A stretch of 64,000 bases of DNA from Neomicrococcus aestuarii (GCF_014201135.1 NZ_JACHDR010000001.1:1550001-1614000), one strand, 5' to 3'; positions 1 to 14,357 are shown, counted from the stretch's first letter. The notes: generated by a model from the sequence alone, not told the origin. Program-made: numbers and translations.

Positions 1-2
1 TG

Positions 3-518
3 GCAATGGCTGCCACGACGCTCGTTGCAGTGCCTTCGAGCGCTCAAGCAGCGCCCTACTGCGGCATCACGTGGGGCTCGCTCGCCGACCGCACCACTTT
101 TGCTTACTCTTCCGCCACTGTGCGCAACGTCCGCGCCGGACAACACACGTGCTACGACCGCCTCGTGATCGATATCAGAGGAAACCTTCGTGGATACGAT
201 GTCCGCTATGTTTCCGCGGTCTATACCGAAGGAGAGGGCCGGCGGGTTCCGCTCTTGGGGGCCGCTGACCTGCAGATTGTGGTGAACGCTCCCGCGTACA
301 ACATCAACACCGGCGCCTCCACCTACAATCCGGTCAACCGGAACAACATCGTGAATCTGGCCGGCTACACCACGTTCCGCCAAGCCGCATATCTGGGCAG
401 CTTCGAGGGACAGACCAGCTTTGGTCTCGGCGTTCGGGCGCGGCTTCCGTTCCGAACCTTCGTCATCAAGGATGCCACCACAACCCGGCTGGTCATCGAC
501 GTTGCCCACCGGTGGTGA
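3..518 (+). CDS. Secreted AMIN-like domain protein (5' end outside window)
   Basis: The reading frame is already open at the left edge, so the true start and the front of the signal peptide lie upstream. The visible part begins with a hydrophobic stretch ending in an AQA|A signal peptidase site around residue 17, so the mature protein is exported. The rest is a beta-rich domain of about 150 residues with phrases such as CYDRLVIDI and a C-terminal TTRLVIDVAHRW, typical of actinobacterial 'AMIN-like domain' (lipo)proteins. That family is thought to bind the envelope, but its function is not known. The TGA stop overlaps the first base of a dispersed 17-base repeat. Confidence 0.7.
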   Translation, partial: AMAATTLVAVPSSAQAAPYCGITWGSLADRTTFAYSSATVRNVRAGQHTCYDRLVIDIRGNLRGYDVRYVSAVYTEGEGRRVPLLGAADLQIVVNAPAYNINTGASTYNPVNRNNIVNLAGYTTFRQAAYLGSFEGQTSFGLGVRARLPFRTFVIKDATTTRLVIDVAHRW

Positions 519-534
519 GCTGCGGCGTCGTACT
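518..534 (-). repeat. Dispersed 17-bp word, copy 1 (one mismatch)
   Basis: AGCTGCGGCGTCGTACT, one mismatch to the window consensus AGCTGCGTCGTCGTACT on the plus strand. It starts on the last base of the preceding stop codon and lies just before a terminator hairpin. In these repeat entries strand '-' marks copies whose plus-strand text is AGCTGCGTCGTCGTACT, and '+' marks AGTACGACGACGCAGCT. Confidence 0.75.
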
Positions 535-550
535 GAAAACCCCGCCAAAA

Positions 551-593
551 AAGTGAGTCCCGCCCACTCAACTGCAGTGGACGGGACTCGCTT
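551..593. terminator. Bidirectional terminator hairpin
   Basis: Two 18-base arms (starting AAGTGAGTCCCG and ending CGGGACTCGCTT) pair with two wobble mismatches around a 7-base loop. The hairpin sits between the convergent AMIN-like gene and the DUF5058 partner gene, with A/T-rich flanks on the left. Confidence 0.7.
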
Positions 594-601
594 CTGAAGC
601 G

Positions 602-1300
602 CTAAGCGCGCTTACGCGCAAACCATGCCACAAGAATCGTGAGAATCACGCAGATAGCGGTGGTCGCCATGCTCAACTTCGGGAAGAGCGGAACCAGGCC
701 GAACTGCACTACCAAAGCCACCGCGAACGCGATGATCGTTGGACGGTACTGACGGAGCGCGAAGATCGCCTGAACAATCACGGCGCCGATGACGGCCGGG
801 AACACGTACAAGCGGACAACGGTGATGACTTCAGCGGGGACCACGCTCAAGAGCCAGGTTCCCAAGAAGCCCACGAACAAAAGCAAAGACACCAAGTGAA
901 CGGATGCTGCGCCGGAAATCGCCATGACTGCCGCCAAGCTACCGCGCGAGGTGCCAGGCTTTGCATCGATCTTGGCCTGCGCGATCATCGCTGCAGGCAG
1001 CAACTTGTTGGAGATGTTGCCGATCATGAACGCCTGATACATGGACGCAGGGCCCAAAATCGGGAAGTACGTGATGGGTTCAATGATCCAGATCAAGAAG
1101 AACGTGCCGGCAACTGCGAGGAACGCGCCCCACAATTGCGACTGCTCAAACTGGATTGACCCTGACATGAGGAGGTAAATGGGGCCGGCGAGAGAAATAA
1201 TCAAGCCGGCGATCATCGTCAGGCGACCCCAACGGGAGGTGGTGCGCTCGAATTACTGCATTCCGGCGTTGACAGCCGTAGGAGCTGAAGACTGTTCCAT
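602..1300 (-). pseudogene. DUF5058-partner membrane protein with in-frame stop codon
   Basis: The natural start is probably the ATG at 1300, which has a good ribosome site (GAAAGGACG) and lies 28 bases after the DUF5058 stop. From it the frame reads 15 codons (MEQSSAPTAVNAGMQ), meets TAA at 1253-1255, and then continues in the same frame for 216 residues. The part after the stop has about six membrane segments and is the usual companion of DUF5058 proteins. Translation could restart at the ATG at 1216, giving 204 residues, but no good ribosome site precedes it. Either the gene is broken at its N-terminus, the base is a sequence error, or the short reading frame is a leader. The function of this pair is unknown; a transporter is plausible. 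Confidence 0.6.
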
Positions 1301-1327
1301 AGTTATTCGTCCTTTCTCAGCCGCCGG

Positions 1328-2083
1328 TTAGGCTGCCGGCCCAATCGAAGAGAAATGCGCGATGTAGGCGACAATGAGGCCCACCACAATCGCAATACCG
1401 AGGCCCCATTCCTTGAGCCAATCCTTCTTGAACTTCTGCGCAAGGAAGACACAGACGCCCATGGTGATACCTGCCGCTAGCAAGGTCACGATGTGCACCG
1501 CGCTCTTTGGGACTTCAGCAATGCCCAGGGAGATGAAGGCAGCAAGCAACGCTGCGGCCGGGATCACGCTCATGATGGCCGGGTTGACCTTCTTGAGCTT
1601 GTGCTCGCCGCGCTGAAGGAGCGGGGTCAGGATCAAGGTAGCGAGCATCCACATAGCGCCGCCAAGGCTCATCGCGAAGAAGGCGACGGCGAAAACGTTC
1701 TGAGTGTAGGTGGGACCGCCAAGGGTGGCGCCCATGGTGGCCGAGGCGATATTCGCCGCACCAGTTTCATAGGACACCGAGCCGATGAGGCCAATGCGCA
1801 CGAGCGTGGCCGGGGTGCCGAAGAGTGCTAGAAGTGCAATGGCGACAATAACAACGGCCAAAGAAGGGCCGATTGCCGCGATAGCGCCAGTCTTGAAAGC
1901 GGTGTTGAGTTCAGTCTGGGTAATCTCAGCCGACTCCGCAGCTTTGCGAGCAGCCTTGATGTAGATCACAGACTGGATGATGATCACCAGGAAAACGCCC
2001 AGTGCCAGCGCCCACAAGACAGGAGCATTAGCTACTGCCAGAATGTCGGTTGATTCACCAACCGCGGTTTGCATAGGACTCAT
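1328..2083 (-). CDS. DUF5058 family membrane protein
   Basis: A 251-residue integral membrane protein beginning MSPMQTAVGES. The start at 2083 is chosen because AAGGAGGG lies seven bases upstream; longer in-frame starts have no such site. It has a short N-terminal region, then about six hydrophobic segments, with the family's IGPS(L/V) phrase and a GSVSYETGAANIASATMG region. DUF5058 proteins occur in Firmicutes and Actinobacteria next to a smaller membrane partner, which is the next gene here (28-base gap, one operon). Their substrate is not known; the architecture suggests a two-subunit transporter, which is inference. Confidence 0.75.
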   Translation of the reverse strand: MSPMQTAVGESTDILAVANAPVLWALALGVFLVIIIQSVIYIKAARKAAESAEITQTELNTAFKTGAIAAIGPSLAVVIVAIALLALFGTPATLVRIGLIGSVSYETGAANIASATMGATLGGPTYTQNVFAVAFFAMSLGGAMWMLATLILTPLLQRGEHKLKKVNPAIMSVIPAAALLAAFISLGIAEVPKSAVHIVTLLAAGITMGVCVFLAQKFKKDWLKEWGLGIAIVVGLIVAYIAHFSSIGPAA

Positions 2084-2780
2084 GTGGTCCCTCCTTACGT
2101 AGTTCACTCGACGGAAACTTCCTGAGTGCACCAGAGAAGCAAAATCGTGAAGCGAAACAGACGGTATTGACGATGACAGGACCACGTTTTCACCGATCAC
2201 GGGTATGGCCATGTGCGTGCATACTACGCAAGAAAGATCACATCAAAACCGCTTTGTTGGCGAAAACTGCGATCAATAGCCCGAATACCAGCTTGATTAT
2301 CCAGCAGCTACCCCACTGCGCGCCGAAAAAGAAGCCCTCCTTCACTCCCCTTGGACGAAACCGCCGTCGATAACTCAGGAGGATTGATATGAAAGAAACA
2401 CTGTGGAGAATGGACACTGGTTCGATCACCTAGCGATAACCGCGGCATGTCGAGGAATCCTCAACATTGAACCTCCGATCCTCCATACGTTTGAAGAACA
2501 TCGGGAAGAACTGTCGTCTCAAATGAAGGATGCGGCACCCCGCAGAATGCCTAGTTGGTCAGATCCTTGGAATCCCGCGAAAATTTGCCTACTAGAAACA
2601 TTGTAGTTTCGTAACAAACGCACCTTCGAGCCAGATCGTCTGGGTTGCGGCAGATTATAGAACCGCTCGATTTGAAGGAGAAACCCCACTTTCCAGTACG
2701 ACGGCGCGCATTCGGCTACCAGCATCGGGCTGCAGTAGGGAGGAATGAGGACGGACTACTGGAACAGTGAAATCCTGGGA
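2084..2780. other. Intergenic region, mostly without recognisable genes
   Basis: About 700 bases between the divergent DUF5058 promoter and the rRNA terminators. Two short items stand out. At 2389-2433 (plus) there is a 14-codon reading frame (MKETLWRMDTGSIT) behind an ideal AGGAGG site. At 2238-2345 (minus) a 35-codon frame encodes one hydrophobic helix. Neither matches a family I recognise. The rest looks like decayed sequence. Confidence 0.4.
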
Positions 2781-2785
2781 ACGCA

Positions 2786-2820
2786 AAAATCCCGCTGGCT
2801 GTTGGGCCGGCGGGATTCTT
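2786..2820 (-). terminator. rRNA operon terminator
   Basis: On the minus strand AATCCCGC pairs with GCGGGATT around a C/A-rich loop and is followed by a T run, the classic intrinsic terminator. It lies about 60 bases after the 5S gene. Confidence 0.8.
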
Positions 2821-2840
2821 GTTTTGGTTGTTAAAGTGTG

Positions 2841-2870
2841 GAAGACCCTCACGTCGTTGTGGGGGTCTTC
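2841..2870 (-). terminator. First hairpin after 5S rRNA
   Basis: GAAGACCC and GGGTCTTC arms form a strong hairpin immediately after 5S rRNA. Together with the hairpin at 2786-2820 it forms a tandem terminator or a 5S processing stem. Confidence 0.6.
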
Positions 2871-2881
2871 CTGTAAGGGTT

Positions 2882-3000
2882 GTCCGGCGGTGTCCTACTC
2901 TCCCACACCCTCCCGGGTGCAGTACCATTGGCGCTGTGGGTCTTAGCTTCCGGGTTCGGGATGGGTCCGGGCGTTTCCCCCACGCTATGGCCGCCGTAAC
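2882..3000 (-). rRNA. rrf: 5S ribosomal RNA
   Basis: The minus strand reads GTTACGGCGGCCATAGCG at the 5' end and ends GGACACCGCC, with the internal CCGAACCCGGAAGCTAAG block. This is a standard actinobacterial 5S RNA of about 119 bases, the last gene of the rRNA operon. Confidence 0.95.
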
Positions 3001-3242
3001 TTTGGCGAACCAGCAACGTTCCACATGTTGTGGTGTTGGGTTCAAGTATTCACACATGGTGTGGTGTCTACCCCTCACTGAATCGTTTGCACGGTTCCCG
3101 TTCACACACACGTGTGTGTTTGGGGGTGGGGGTGGTTTGTTGTTTCGGTGCTGTATGGTGGACGCGGCAGCTTTTCTGCTGGAATGTTCTCCCCCAAATC
3201 TTGGTCCACACTGGTGTGTGGTGTTTGGGGTGTGTTGTAAGT
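3001..3242 (-). other. 23S-5S spacer
   Basis: About 240 bases of GT/AC-rich transcribed spacer with a G-rich run near 3120-3140. I see no tRNA or reading frame worth reporting. Confidence 0.6.
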
Positions 3243-8369
<5,127 letters not shown>

Positions 8370-8520
8370 AAAATACAGACACCACCACACCACACGGGAA
8401 AACGCGTGATCGATGGCACCAAATTCAAACCCAGCAATAAAAAACCAACAACAAACCCAAAACGGATTCATCATCAGCAGTTATTACCGAAAAAACTTCG
8501 GTATCAACAAACATGACACA

Positions 8521-8540
8521 CTATTGAGATCTCAAACAAC
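8521..8540 (-). promoter_or_regulatory. rRNA leader box (boxA-like)
   Basis: GTTGTTTGAGATCTCAATAG on the minus strand, about 150 bases upstream of 16S. It matches the leader element common to Micrococcales rRNA operons and is repeated in the spacer at 6464. Confidence 0.55.
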
Positions 8541-8601
8541 AGACATCAGCCAAACATCCACGGATAATTCTTTTTTCCGTTTCCGCCTTGGCGACTTATC
8601 T

Positions 8602-8630
8602 AATTTACAACCCTTTTTCGTTTCCGTCAA
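8602..8630 (-). promoter_or_regulatory. rRNA operon promoter
   Basis: On the minus strand a TTGACG -35 (8625-8630) and TAAATT -10 (8602-8607) are separated by exactly 17 bases, close to the housekeeping sigma-factor consensus. It lies about 230 bases upstream of 16S, with a C/G-rich discriminator. Confidence 0.7.
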
Positions 8631-8955
8631 ATTCACTTTATGTGAGCCTGACCTCAACGAAAAACCCCGACAATCTCGCCCCCACCACCCATAAAAGGCA
8701 ACAAGAACTCAACCCTCAAAGATTTTTAGTGGATTGGCCACCCGAATCAACAAGCCTTCCGACCCGTTCTCCTCGCGGCGACAGATGAAAACTTTACACG
8801 GATTTCGGGCACTTGCAAAATCGGGGGCTCCTACGCCGTTGGCACTCGGGTGACCATCAAGAAAATCAGCGAGATTGCGCGGGTTTTCCATGTCAGCGCT
8901 CTGGGATCGGTGAGCGGTGGTGGCAGCAAAAGTACGTTTCGGTCAGAATTGGTTT

Positions 8956-9960
8956 ATGAGAAGTGGATCACTTACCAGGCGTCTGAATCTAGAATCCCCC
9001 ATCATCAATGCACCCATGATCGGTGCGGCTGGTGGTGAATTGGCTGCTGCCGTCAGCAAGGCCGGCGGCTTGGGCTTGATTGGTATCGAACCGAAGGGCA
9101 CCAAAGAGTGGTTCGCTCAACAGTTTCGGTGGTGCCATAACCTCAGCACACCATGGGGAGTTGGATTCATTGGCTGGTCCCTTACCGAAGATCTGGCGTT
9201 TCTTCGCCACATCCTGAGCCACCAGCCAAACTTCATGTCCGCGAGCTTTATCTCCGCGAGCGATCGGCGGATGTCAGAAGCCTTCGCGGTGGCGAAAGAT
9301 CTAGGGATTATCACCAGCATTCAAGCGGGCTCCGCCAGAGAAGTGGACGAAGCCCTCACCGCAGATGTAGATGTTGTTGTAGTCCGCGGCAGCGAAGGCG
9401 GCGGACACGGTCGCAACGAGGTCGCCACTCTCCCCCTCCTGCAGTACGCGAAGTCGGCGACCGACAAACCTGTGGTGGCTGCCGGCGGCATCGGTACGGC
9501 ACGAGGAGTGGCGGCGGTGTTAGCCGGTGGCGCTGACGCGGCTTGGATTGGAACTCGATTCATCACGGCGCGAGAGTCTTTGGCTCACCCGACGAAAAAG
9601 TCTGCAGTTGGCCACGCCACCTTGGATGACACCCTCTATACCAACGCATTCGACATCGCTCAAAAGCTTCCGTGGGAGCGCGAATATGGCGGCAGGGCGC
9701 TCAAAAACGCGTTCGCCGAAGAATGGGTCGGCCGCGAAGACGAACTACTGCAAGCCGTCGAGGCCAGCGACAACATCACCCAGAGCGTCAACGAGGCAAT
9801 AGCCTCCGGCAACCTAGATAAGCTCCCGATTTACGCGGGCGAAGCCGCAGCATTCACCACTCACCAGGGTCAGAGCGTCGCAGAGATCGTGGAAGAACTC
9901 GACGAGTTCCGCACCCACCTCGAGCAAGCAAGCACTACCTGGGCAAGGAAGCCTCGCTAA
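8956..9960 (+). CDS. Nitronate monooxygenase (2-nitropropane dioxygenase family)
   Basis: A 334-residue FMN-dependent TIM-barrel enzyme that oxidises alkyl nitronates to carbonyl compounds and nitrite. Barrel strand 1 ([10 protein letters not shown]) is followed by GSEGGGHGR around residue 150, which is the family's G-x-E-x-GGH substrate/flavin site. The phosphate-binding [10 protein letters not shown] and WIGTRFI segments follow near residue 185. ATG at 8956 gives the usual short leader before strand 1; a GTG at 8917 would add 13 residues, and neither has a strong ribosome site. Its stop overlaps the convergent panC stop by three bases. Probably a detoxification enzyme; the true substrate is unknown. 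Confidence 0.85.
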   Translation: MRSGSLTRRLNLESPIINAPMIGAAGGELAAAVSKAGGLGLIGIEPKGTKEWFAQQFRWCHNLSTPWGVGFIGWSLTEDLAFLRHILSHQPNFMSASFISASDRRMSEAFAVAKDLGIITSIQAGSAREVDEALTADVDVVVVRGSEGGGHGRNEVATLPLLQYAKSATDKPVVAAGGIGTARGVAAVLAGGADAAWIGTRFITARESLAHPTKKSAVGHATLDDTLYTNAFDIAQKLPWEREYGGRALKNAFAEEWVGREDELLQAVEASDNITQSVNEAIASGNLDKLPIYAGEAAAFTTHQGQSVAEIVEELDEFRTHLEQASTTWARKPR

Positions 9961-10952
9961 GAACCCAACGGCATGTTGTCGATGAGTCGTACTTCGCCAA
10001 CTCGTGCAGCAACCAGCGCTAGAGCGGATCCCGTAAAGGGAGTGTCCTGGCAATTCACGCCAATAGGCTCAAGCGTGGAAGGGTCAACGACTTCCAGATA
10101 GTCCAGTTCTACAAGCGGTTCCGCGTCAATAAGCGCCACAGCATCGTCGATATTGAGCGGTTCATGGGCGTCGGCCCGCGCTTTCAAAAGGAAGAGCGCC
10201 CGCGATAACACCAAGGCTGCTTCTGCTTGAGCCTCGGAAAGGAACTGATTTCGGGAGGAAAGCGCCAGTCCGCGGTCGGATCGGACAATGGGAACGGCCG
10301 CAATTTCCACGTTGTAGGCGAGGTCCTGGACCATTCGTCTGATGATAGCCAATTGCTGCGCATCTTTTTGTCCAAAGAATGCGGTGTAATTCACTTTCTT
10401 GGAAGTCAATAAACTTGGCTGCGCAAAGTTTAGGAGTTTTGAAACTACAGCCAACATTCCATCGAAATGTCCCGGCCGTGAAGCGCCTTCAAACTTTTCA
10501 CCCAGCACACCCGAGGACACCACTACCAACGGGTTCCCGTCCGGATACACCTCAGACTCCTCCGGAGCAAACACCACATCCGCTCCTGCACGCGCAAGCA
10601 ACTCCACATCAGCGTCCAGGGTGCGCGGGTAGCGTTCGTAGTCCACAGGATCGTTGAACTGCAAGCGATTCACGAAGATAGACACCGCCACAATGTCGTT
10701 CCGGGACCGCGCAGTGCGCACCAGCGTCCCATGCCCCTCGTGCAAAGCACCCATCGTGGGGACAAAGCCCACGCCCACGGGCTCATCACCTGAATCGGCC
10801 CCTCCCGGAGGATGCGCTTCAATGAGCTCGCGCAGCGCCGCGCGAAACTCAGTCACTGTTGTGGTGACAATGGGCAACCGAGGCGAGGCTGCGTCGTCGT
10901 TCTGGGAAACGGAACGGAAAACGGAAGGTGCGGGATTTACGTCAGAACTCAC
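9957..10952 (-). CDS. panC: Pantoate--beta-alanine ligase
   Basis: Condenses pantoate and beta-alanine with ATP to make pantothenate, the precursor of coenzyme A. The 331 residues contain the nucleotidyltransferase signature [14 protein letters not shown] (HIGH-like) around residue 64, the FFGQKDAQQ block and the [12 protein letters not shown] loop. The N-terminus carries about 25 extra, poorly conserved residues including QNDDAAS, which is encoded by a copy of the dispersed repeat. It lies 9 bases after the DUF2520 gene in the same operon. That pairing is common in actinobacteria and links DUF2520 to pantoate supply. Confidence 0.93.
   Translation of the reverse strand: MSSDVNPAPSVFRSVSQNDDAASPRLPIVTTTVTEFRAALRELIEAHPPGGADSGDEPVGVGFVPTMGALHEGHGTLVRTARSRNDIVAVSIFVNRLQFNDPVDYERYPRTLDADVELLARAGADVVFAPEESEVYPDGNPLVVVSSGVLGEKFEGASRPGHFDGMLAVVSKLLNFAQPSLLTSKKVNYTAFFGQKDAQQLAIIRRMVQDLAYNVEIAAVPIVRSDRGLALSSRNQFLSEAQAEAALVLSRALFLLKARADAHEPLNIDDAVALIDAEPLVELDYLEVVDPSTLEPIGVNCQDTPFTGSALALVAARVGEVRLIDNMPLGS
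10887..10903 (-). repeat. Dispersed 17-bp word, copy 2 (two mismatches)
   Basis: GGCTGCGTCGTCGTTCT, inside the variable N-terminal codons of panC, where it is read as NDDAA on the minus strand. Confidence 0.65.
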
Positions 10953-10961
10953 GCTCTGATC

Positions 10962-11858
10962 TTACGAGGATTCGCCAGTTCCGAGGGTGAGCGCATCCAG
11001 AATCGCCGAAGTTTGCGCCTCGGTGAGAAGCCCGCGCACCAGAGCGCGCTGAGCGGTAGCCCGCGCCAGCTCACGATACGCGCGGCGAAGATCCGGGGTA
11101 ACGCCGTCCGTTGCGAGCGCGGCAATATGCGCTTCAACCGTGCCCACATCTCCTCGAGCCACCGGGCCAGTCAACGCGGACTCTCCCCCGCTCAAAGCGT
11201 TCTCGAGGGAAGCGCGCATCAGCGGGCCCAAGACGCGGTCTGGTCGTTCCACCCCAATCTGCCGCAACAATTCAGCGGACTGACCGGCAATCGTGACCAA
11301 ATGGTTGGACGCGTGGGCGAGGGCAGCGTGGTACTTGCCACGATCGGCTTCCTCGATGACCGTGCTCTCGGCATCCATCTCCAAGACCAGCGCCTGCGCG
11401 ATAGGAAGCATCATCTTGTCCGCGGTGACGCCGAAGACGCAGTCCCGCAGTCGGCCCAGATCGAGGCTGGTTCCGGTGAAGCTCATGGCCGGGTGAATGG
11501 CGAGCGGGATGGCGCCGGACGCGCGGATGGGGTCCAGAATTCCGGTTCCGAAACGGCCGGCGGTGTGCATTACGAGCTGGCCCATTTGCCAGTGGCCAGC
11601 ATCTGCGAGTCCTTGAACCAGCGGGCCCAACGCATCATCCGGCAACGCCAAGAGCACCAGTTCGGAGCGCTCCACAATGTCCGGAATGTCCAACAACGGG
11701 GCGCCCGGCAAGAGCGCTTCGGCGCGATCTTTCGAGGCCTCGCTGACGGCGTGCACGCCCACCACTTGATGTTCGGCAGCGCGCAGGGCAGCACCCAACA
11801 CGGCACCCACCTTGCCGGCGCCGATGATTCCCAGTCCTAAACGGCCGGGTTTACTCAT
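10962..11858 (-). CDS. Rossmann-like / DUF2520 oxidoreductase
   Basis: A 298-residue cytoplasmic NADP-binding protein. The N-terminal Rossmann fold carries GIIGAGKVG at residues 9-17. The C-terminal DUF2520 helical domain starts near residue 130 with AIHPAMSFTG, followed by the KYHAALAHASNHL helix, a fold like ketopantoate reductase and pyrroline-5-carboxylate reductase. Directly upstream of panC in one transcript. The context suggests a role as ketopantoate reductase (PanE/PanG-like) in pantothenate synthesis; this is inference from position. Its start overlaps the end of the PH-domain gene by 8 bases. Confidence 0.8.
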   Translation of the reverse strand: MSKPGRLGLGIIGAGKVGAVLGAALRAAEHQVVGVHAVSEASKDRAEALLPGAPLLDIPDIVERSELVLLALPDDALGPLVQGLADAGHWQMGQLVMHTAGRFGTGILDPIRASGAIPLAIHPAMSFTGTSLDLGRLRDCVFGVTADKMMLPIAQALVLEMDAESTVIEEADRGKYHAALAHASNHLVTIAGQSAELLRQIGVERPDRVLGPLMRASLENALSGGESALTGPVARGDVGTVEAHIAALATDGVTPDLRRAYRELARATAQRALVRGLLTEAQTSAILDALTLGTGESS

Positions 11859-13338
11859 GGTGTTGCTCCTCGATCAGCCACTGATTTCGATCATGCAAAC
11901 GCCGCGCCGTTGCGGCTTTGTCCGCTTGCATCAAGAACAAGTGTCGCGCATCTTTGACATCCATTTGTTTGACGCGCGCCCGCACCATGCCCATTGTCGA
12001 GGCGAGTTCGACGTCTGCAACACCTACGCGCCGGGCGATGGGACCCTGTTGCAACAGCACGCCTTGCGTGCGCTCGTGCGGAACGTAGGTGACGTGGCGG
12101 GTGAGCCTGCCGCCGCGAATGACGATGCTGGTGTCCGTGCTGAGGTAGCCCTGGCGTTTGTAGGTGAGCGGTGAGAGCCAGGCGGCACGGCGCGGGGACT
12201 GCGTGAAATCACTGCCGCCCTCGTCGGGTACTTCTTGGAGCCCCTTCTCAAGGACCGCGCGCGGATTCTCCGTGCCGGGATCCGGGAGGACAATCGGCAA
12301 CACCGCATACACGTCATCGAGACTTCCCACGCGCAGCAGCACGGAACGCTGCACAGCATTGTCCAGCCCGTAGCCAGCCACGTTCGCGGTGATCCGATGC
12401 CATCCAAAGAGACGCCAAAGCCACGGAGATTCCACGCGAATCGCTTGAATGCGGCCGGGCGGGATGGTCTGGTGGCTGGTATCGGTGAGCCCGTATTTGA
12501 GCCGGAGTCCATCGGGGCTCGAGGAGGCGGTGAACGCGAAGCCCTTATTCAGCTCCGACCACAGCAGTGCGCCCGCGCTCAGTCCGGCCGGCACGAGGGC
12601 CACCAGAGTGATGGGTTCGTTGAGCCACACGCCGGCCACAATGAACGGCACCCCGATTGCGCCGACCACGGACAGCAGCGTGGAATTCAGCAGCGAACTT
12701 CCAATCAGCCGCCCCACCGGCGTAGTTGCCACCACCGTTTCGGGCACGGGTTCCGTGAGTGGGTTTTCCAGGGAGTACGACGACGCAGCCCCGGTTTCGT
12801 CGGCCGCTATGGTCGCGTCTGGGTCGGGTGCCGGTGTTGTGGCTTGGGTGCGAAGGCCCGCTGCCCGGGTCAGGATGGCGCTACGGAGCGCTTGGGCGTC
12901 CTTGTACTTGAGATAGCTCAGGCTCATGGCGGAATCGCCGGAGTCCGCTACTTCGAACTTCAACTCGGCGAGGCCGAAGATGCGCGCGAGCAGCGGCTGG
13001 ACGATGTCGATCGCTTGCACGCGGTCGATTCTTGCTTGGCGGTTTTGGCGGAAAAGAACACCGGTGCGGACACGCACGTGTTCATCCGTCACTTGGTACT
13101 GCGTGAAGCGCCACGACAAGTAGAAGCCCCCGACGATCACCGTCAAGAGTGCGGCGGCGATGCCCACCACGGGCCATAAGACCTCCGTGGGGAGGGCGAA
13201 GATGTTGCTGTTGACGTGACCATCGATCGCGGAATTCAGCACATTTTGTACATAAATGTAGATCGCGCCGGCCACGAGCACCCAGCCGCGAACGAACGGG
13301 GAGACAGGATGAACTCGGTTCCAGTTTTCCTCAGTCAT
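11851..13338 (-). CDS. Multi-PH-domain membrane protein (YdbT-like, larger subunit)
   Basis: A 495-residue membrane protein. Two transmembrane segments (about residues 17-40 and 52-76) precede a bacterial PH domain containing YQVTDEHVRVRTGVLF. An Ala/Pro/Asp-rich linker (about 165-205) encoded partly by the dispersed repeat is next, then two more membrane segments and two further PH-like domains. This is the architecture of YdbT proteins. B. subtilis YdbS/YdbT affect resistance to amylocyclicin-type bacteriocins, but the molecular function is unknown. The adjoining 171-residue gene is the YdbS-like partner, 10 bases upstream. Confidence 0.8.
   Translation of the reverse strand: MTEENWNRVHPVSPFVRGWVLVAGAIYIYVQNVLNSAIDGHVNSNIFALPTEVLWPVVGIAAALLTVIVGGFYLSWRFTQYQVTDEHVRVRTGVLFRQNRQARIDRVQAIDIVQPLLARIFGLAELKFEVADSGDSAMSLSYLKYKDAQALRSAILTRAAGLRTQATTPAPDPDATIAADETGAASSYSLENPLTEPVPETVVATTPVGRLIGSSLLNSTLLSVVGAIGVPFIVAGVWLNEPITLVALVPAGLSAGALLWSELNKGFAFTASSSPDGLRLKYGLTDTSHQTIPPGRIQAIRVESPWLWRLFGWHRITANVAGYGLDNAVQRSVLLRVGSLDDVYAVLPIVLPDPGTENPRAVLEKGLQEVPDEGGSDFTQSPRRAAWLSPLTYKRQGYLSTDTSIVIRGGRLTRHVTYVPHERTQGVLLQQGPIARRVGVADVELASTMGMVRARVKQMDVKDARHLFLMQADKAATARRLHDRNQWLIEEQHHE
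12774..12790 (+). repeat. Dispersed 17-bp word, copy 3 (one mismatch)
   Basis: AGTACGACGACGCAGCC within the flexible linker of the large PH-domain protein, read as GAASSYS on the minus strand. Confidence 0.75.
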
Positions 13339-13348
13339 GATCCGGCGC

Positions 13349-13864
13349 TCACAGTCCGGCGAGCTTCGCTTCGCCGCGCGCCGACAGCTGTTCGCGCAAT
13401 CGTGCGCCTTCGGCCTCCGGGATTCCTGGAATCTCCGGGTTAGCGCTAGGGCTCGCGGTATGCATTTTCACCTTGCACAGACCAAAAGCACGATCGATGG
13501 GCCCGGCCTCAACATCCACGTACTGCATGCGTCCGTAAGGAACCACCATGAGTTTGCGGAACATCACGCCCCCTCGAATCAGCAGATCATCTTCGCGCTC
13601 TGCGTAGCCGATGGCCCTGACCTGACGGGGCATGATGAAGAGAATGTCAACGAGGGCGTAGATCAACCCAGCTGCCGGAAGCGCCCAGACCAGCCACTCG
13701 GCTGGCCATGTCCAAACGCCCAGAAGCCTCAGAATGAGCGGGACGGCCAAGAAAAGCACAAAGAAGAAGTGGCCGATCAGCCCGTTGAGAATGCGGACCT
13801 TCAAGTATTTCGGTGAGACGCGTAACCATTCGATTCCTGCAGGATCAATGGGCTCGTGTGGCAT
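13349..13864 (-). CDS. PH-domain membrane protein (YdbS-like, smaller subunit)
   Basis: A 171-residue protein with two transmembrane segments (about residues 28-50 and 55-78) followed by one bacterial PH domain (DLLIRGGVMFRKLMVVPYGRMQYVDV, given here as a region near residues 100-125). The ATG at 13864 is preferred because the domain starts right after it and purine-rich GGGGGAG lies upstream. The gene overlaps the DUF3180 gene by 20 bases, so the two are translationally coupled. It works with the next gene as a YdbS/YdbT-type pair; the role in the envelope is not established. Confidence 0.8.
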   Translation of the reverse strand: MPHEPIDPAGIEWLRVSPKYLKVRILNGLIGHFFFVLFLAVPLILRLLGVWTWPAEWLVWALPAAGLIYALVDILFIMPRQVRAIGYAEREDDLLIRGGVMFRKLMVVPYGRMQYVDVEAGPIDRAFGLCKVKMHTASPSANPEIPGIPEAEGARLREQLSARGEAKLAGL

Positions 13865-14357
13865 ATCCTTCGGTCTCCCCCTTGGTGTCACGCCGCTGAT
13901 GAGGCGTGCTTGGTCCGTCAGTTTCCTCCGGCGGAATCTTGCAAAAATGCTCCACCACAAAACCAACAATAACCATGACTAGCGCGCCAATCATCATCAC
14001 GATGCACGAAACCAGTGCGGGGCTACCAGTAGATCCGACAGCTAGAAAGTCAACCAGAATACCTAAATGCCACCCACCAATGACGGCCCCACCGTAGGCT
14101 CCGGCCTGCGCCAACACCAGTGTTCTGGCGGCCATGATGGGGTCGATGGGGTTCTTCGACTTGCCCTGGCGGTACCGCAACACTCGAATTCCCAGCACGA
14201 GCGCCAGCAAGGACACCGCGCCCATGGTGATTAAGGAAGTCCAGTGCAGTACGGGCGCGCCGTAGCCGGCACCGGAGGCGAAACGTTGAGCGATCCAACC
14301 ACCGAGCGCGGCAACGGCGACCACAATCGCCAACCACGTAATTTTGAGCGTGGCCAC
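13845..14357 (-). CDS. DUF3180 membrane protein
   Basis: A 170-residue protein with four predicted membrane helices (starting VATLKITWLAIVVAVAALG) and a charged C-terminal tail. DUF3180 is an actinobacterial family nearly always found just after folK. Start: the GTG at 14357 overlaps the folK stop (TAGTG) and has GAGGGG just upstream. An ATG six codons earlier is an alternative. Function unknown; its fixed position suggests a link to the folate operon or to envelope functions of the following PH-domain genes. Confidence 0.8.
   Translation of the reverse strand: MATLKITWLAIVVAVAALGGWIAQRFASGAGYGAPVLHWTSLITMGAVSLLALVLGIRVLRYRQGKSKNPIDPIMAARTLVLAQAGAYGGAVIGGWHLGILVDFLAVGSTGSPALVSCIVMMIGALVMVIVGFVVEHFCKIPPEETDGPSTPHQRRDTKGETEGYATRAH

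Larger units (their letters stand above)
8370..8955. other. rRNA leader and promoter region
   Basis: Holds the minus-strand 16S leader, a well-formed promoter at 8602-8630 and a second weak candidate (TTGATT, 17 bases, AAAAAT around 8720-8750). Upstream lies the front of the divergent nitronate monooxygenase gene. Confidence 0.6.
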
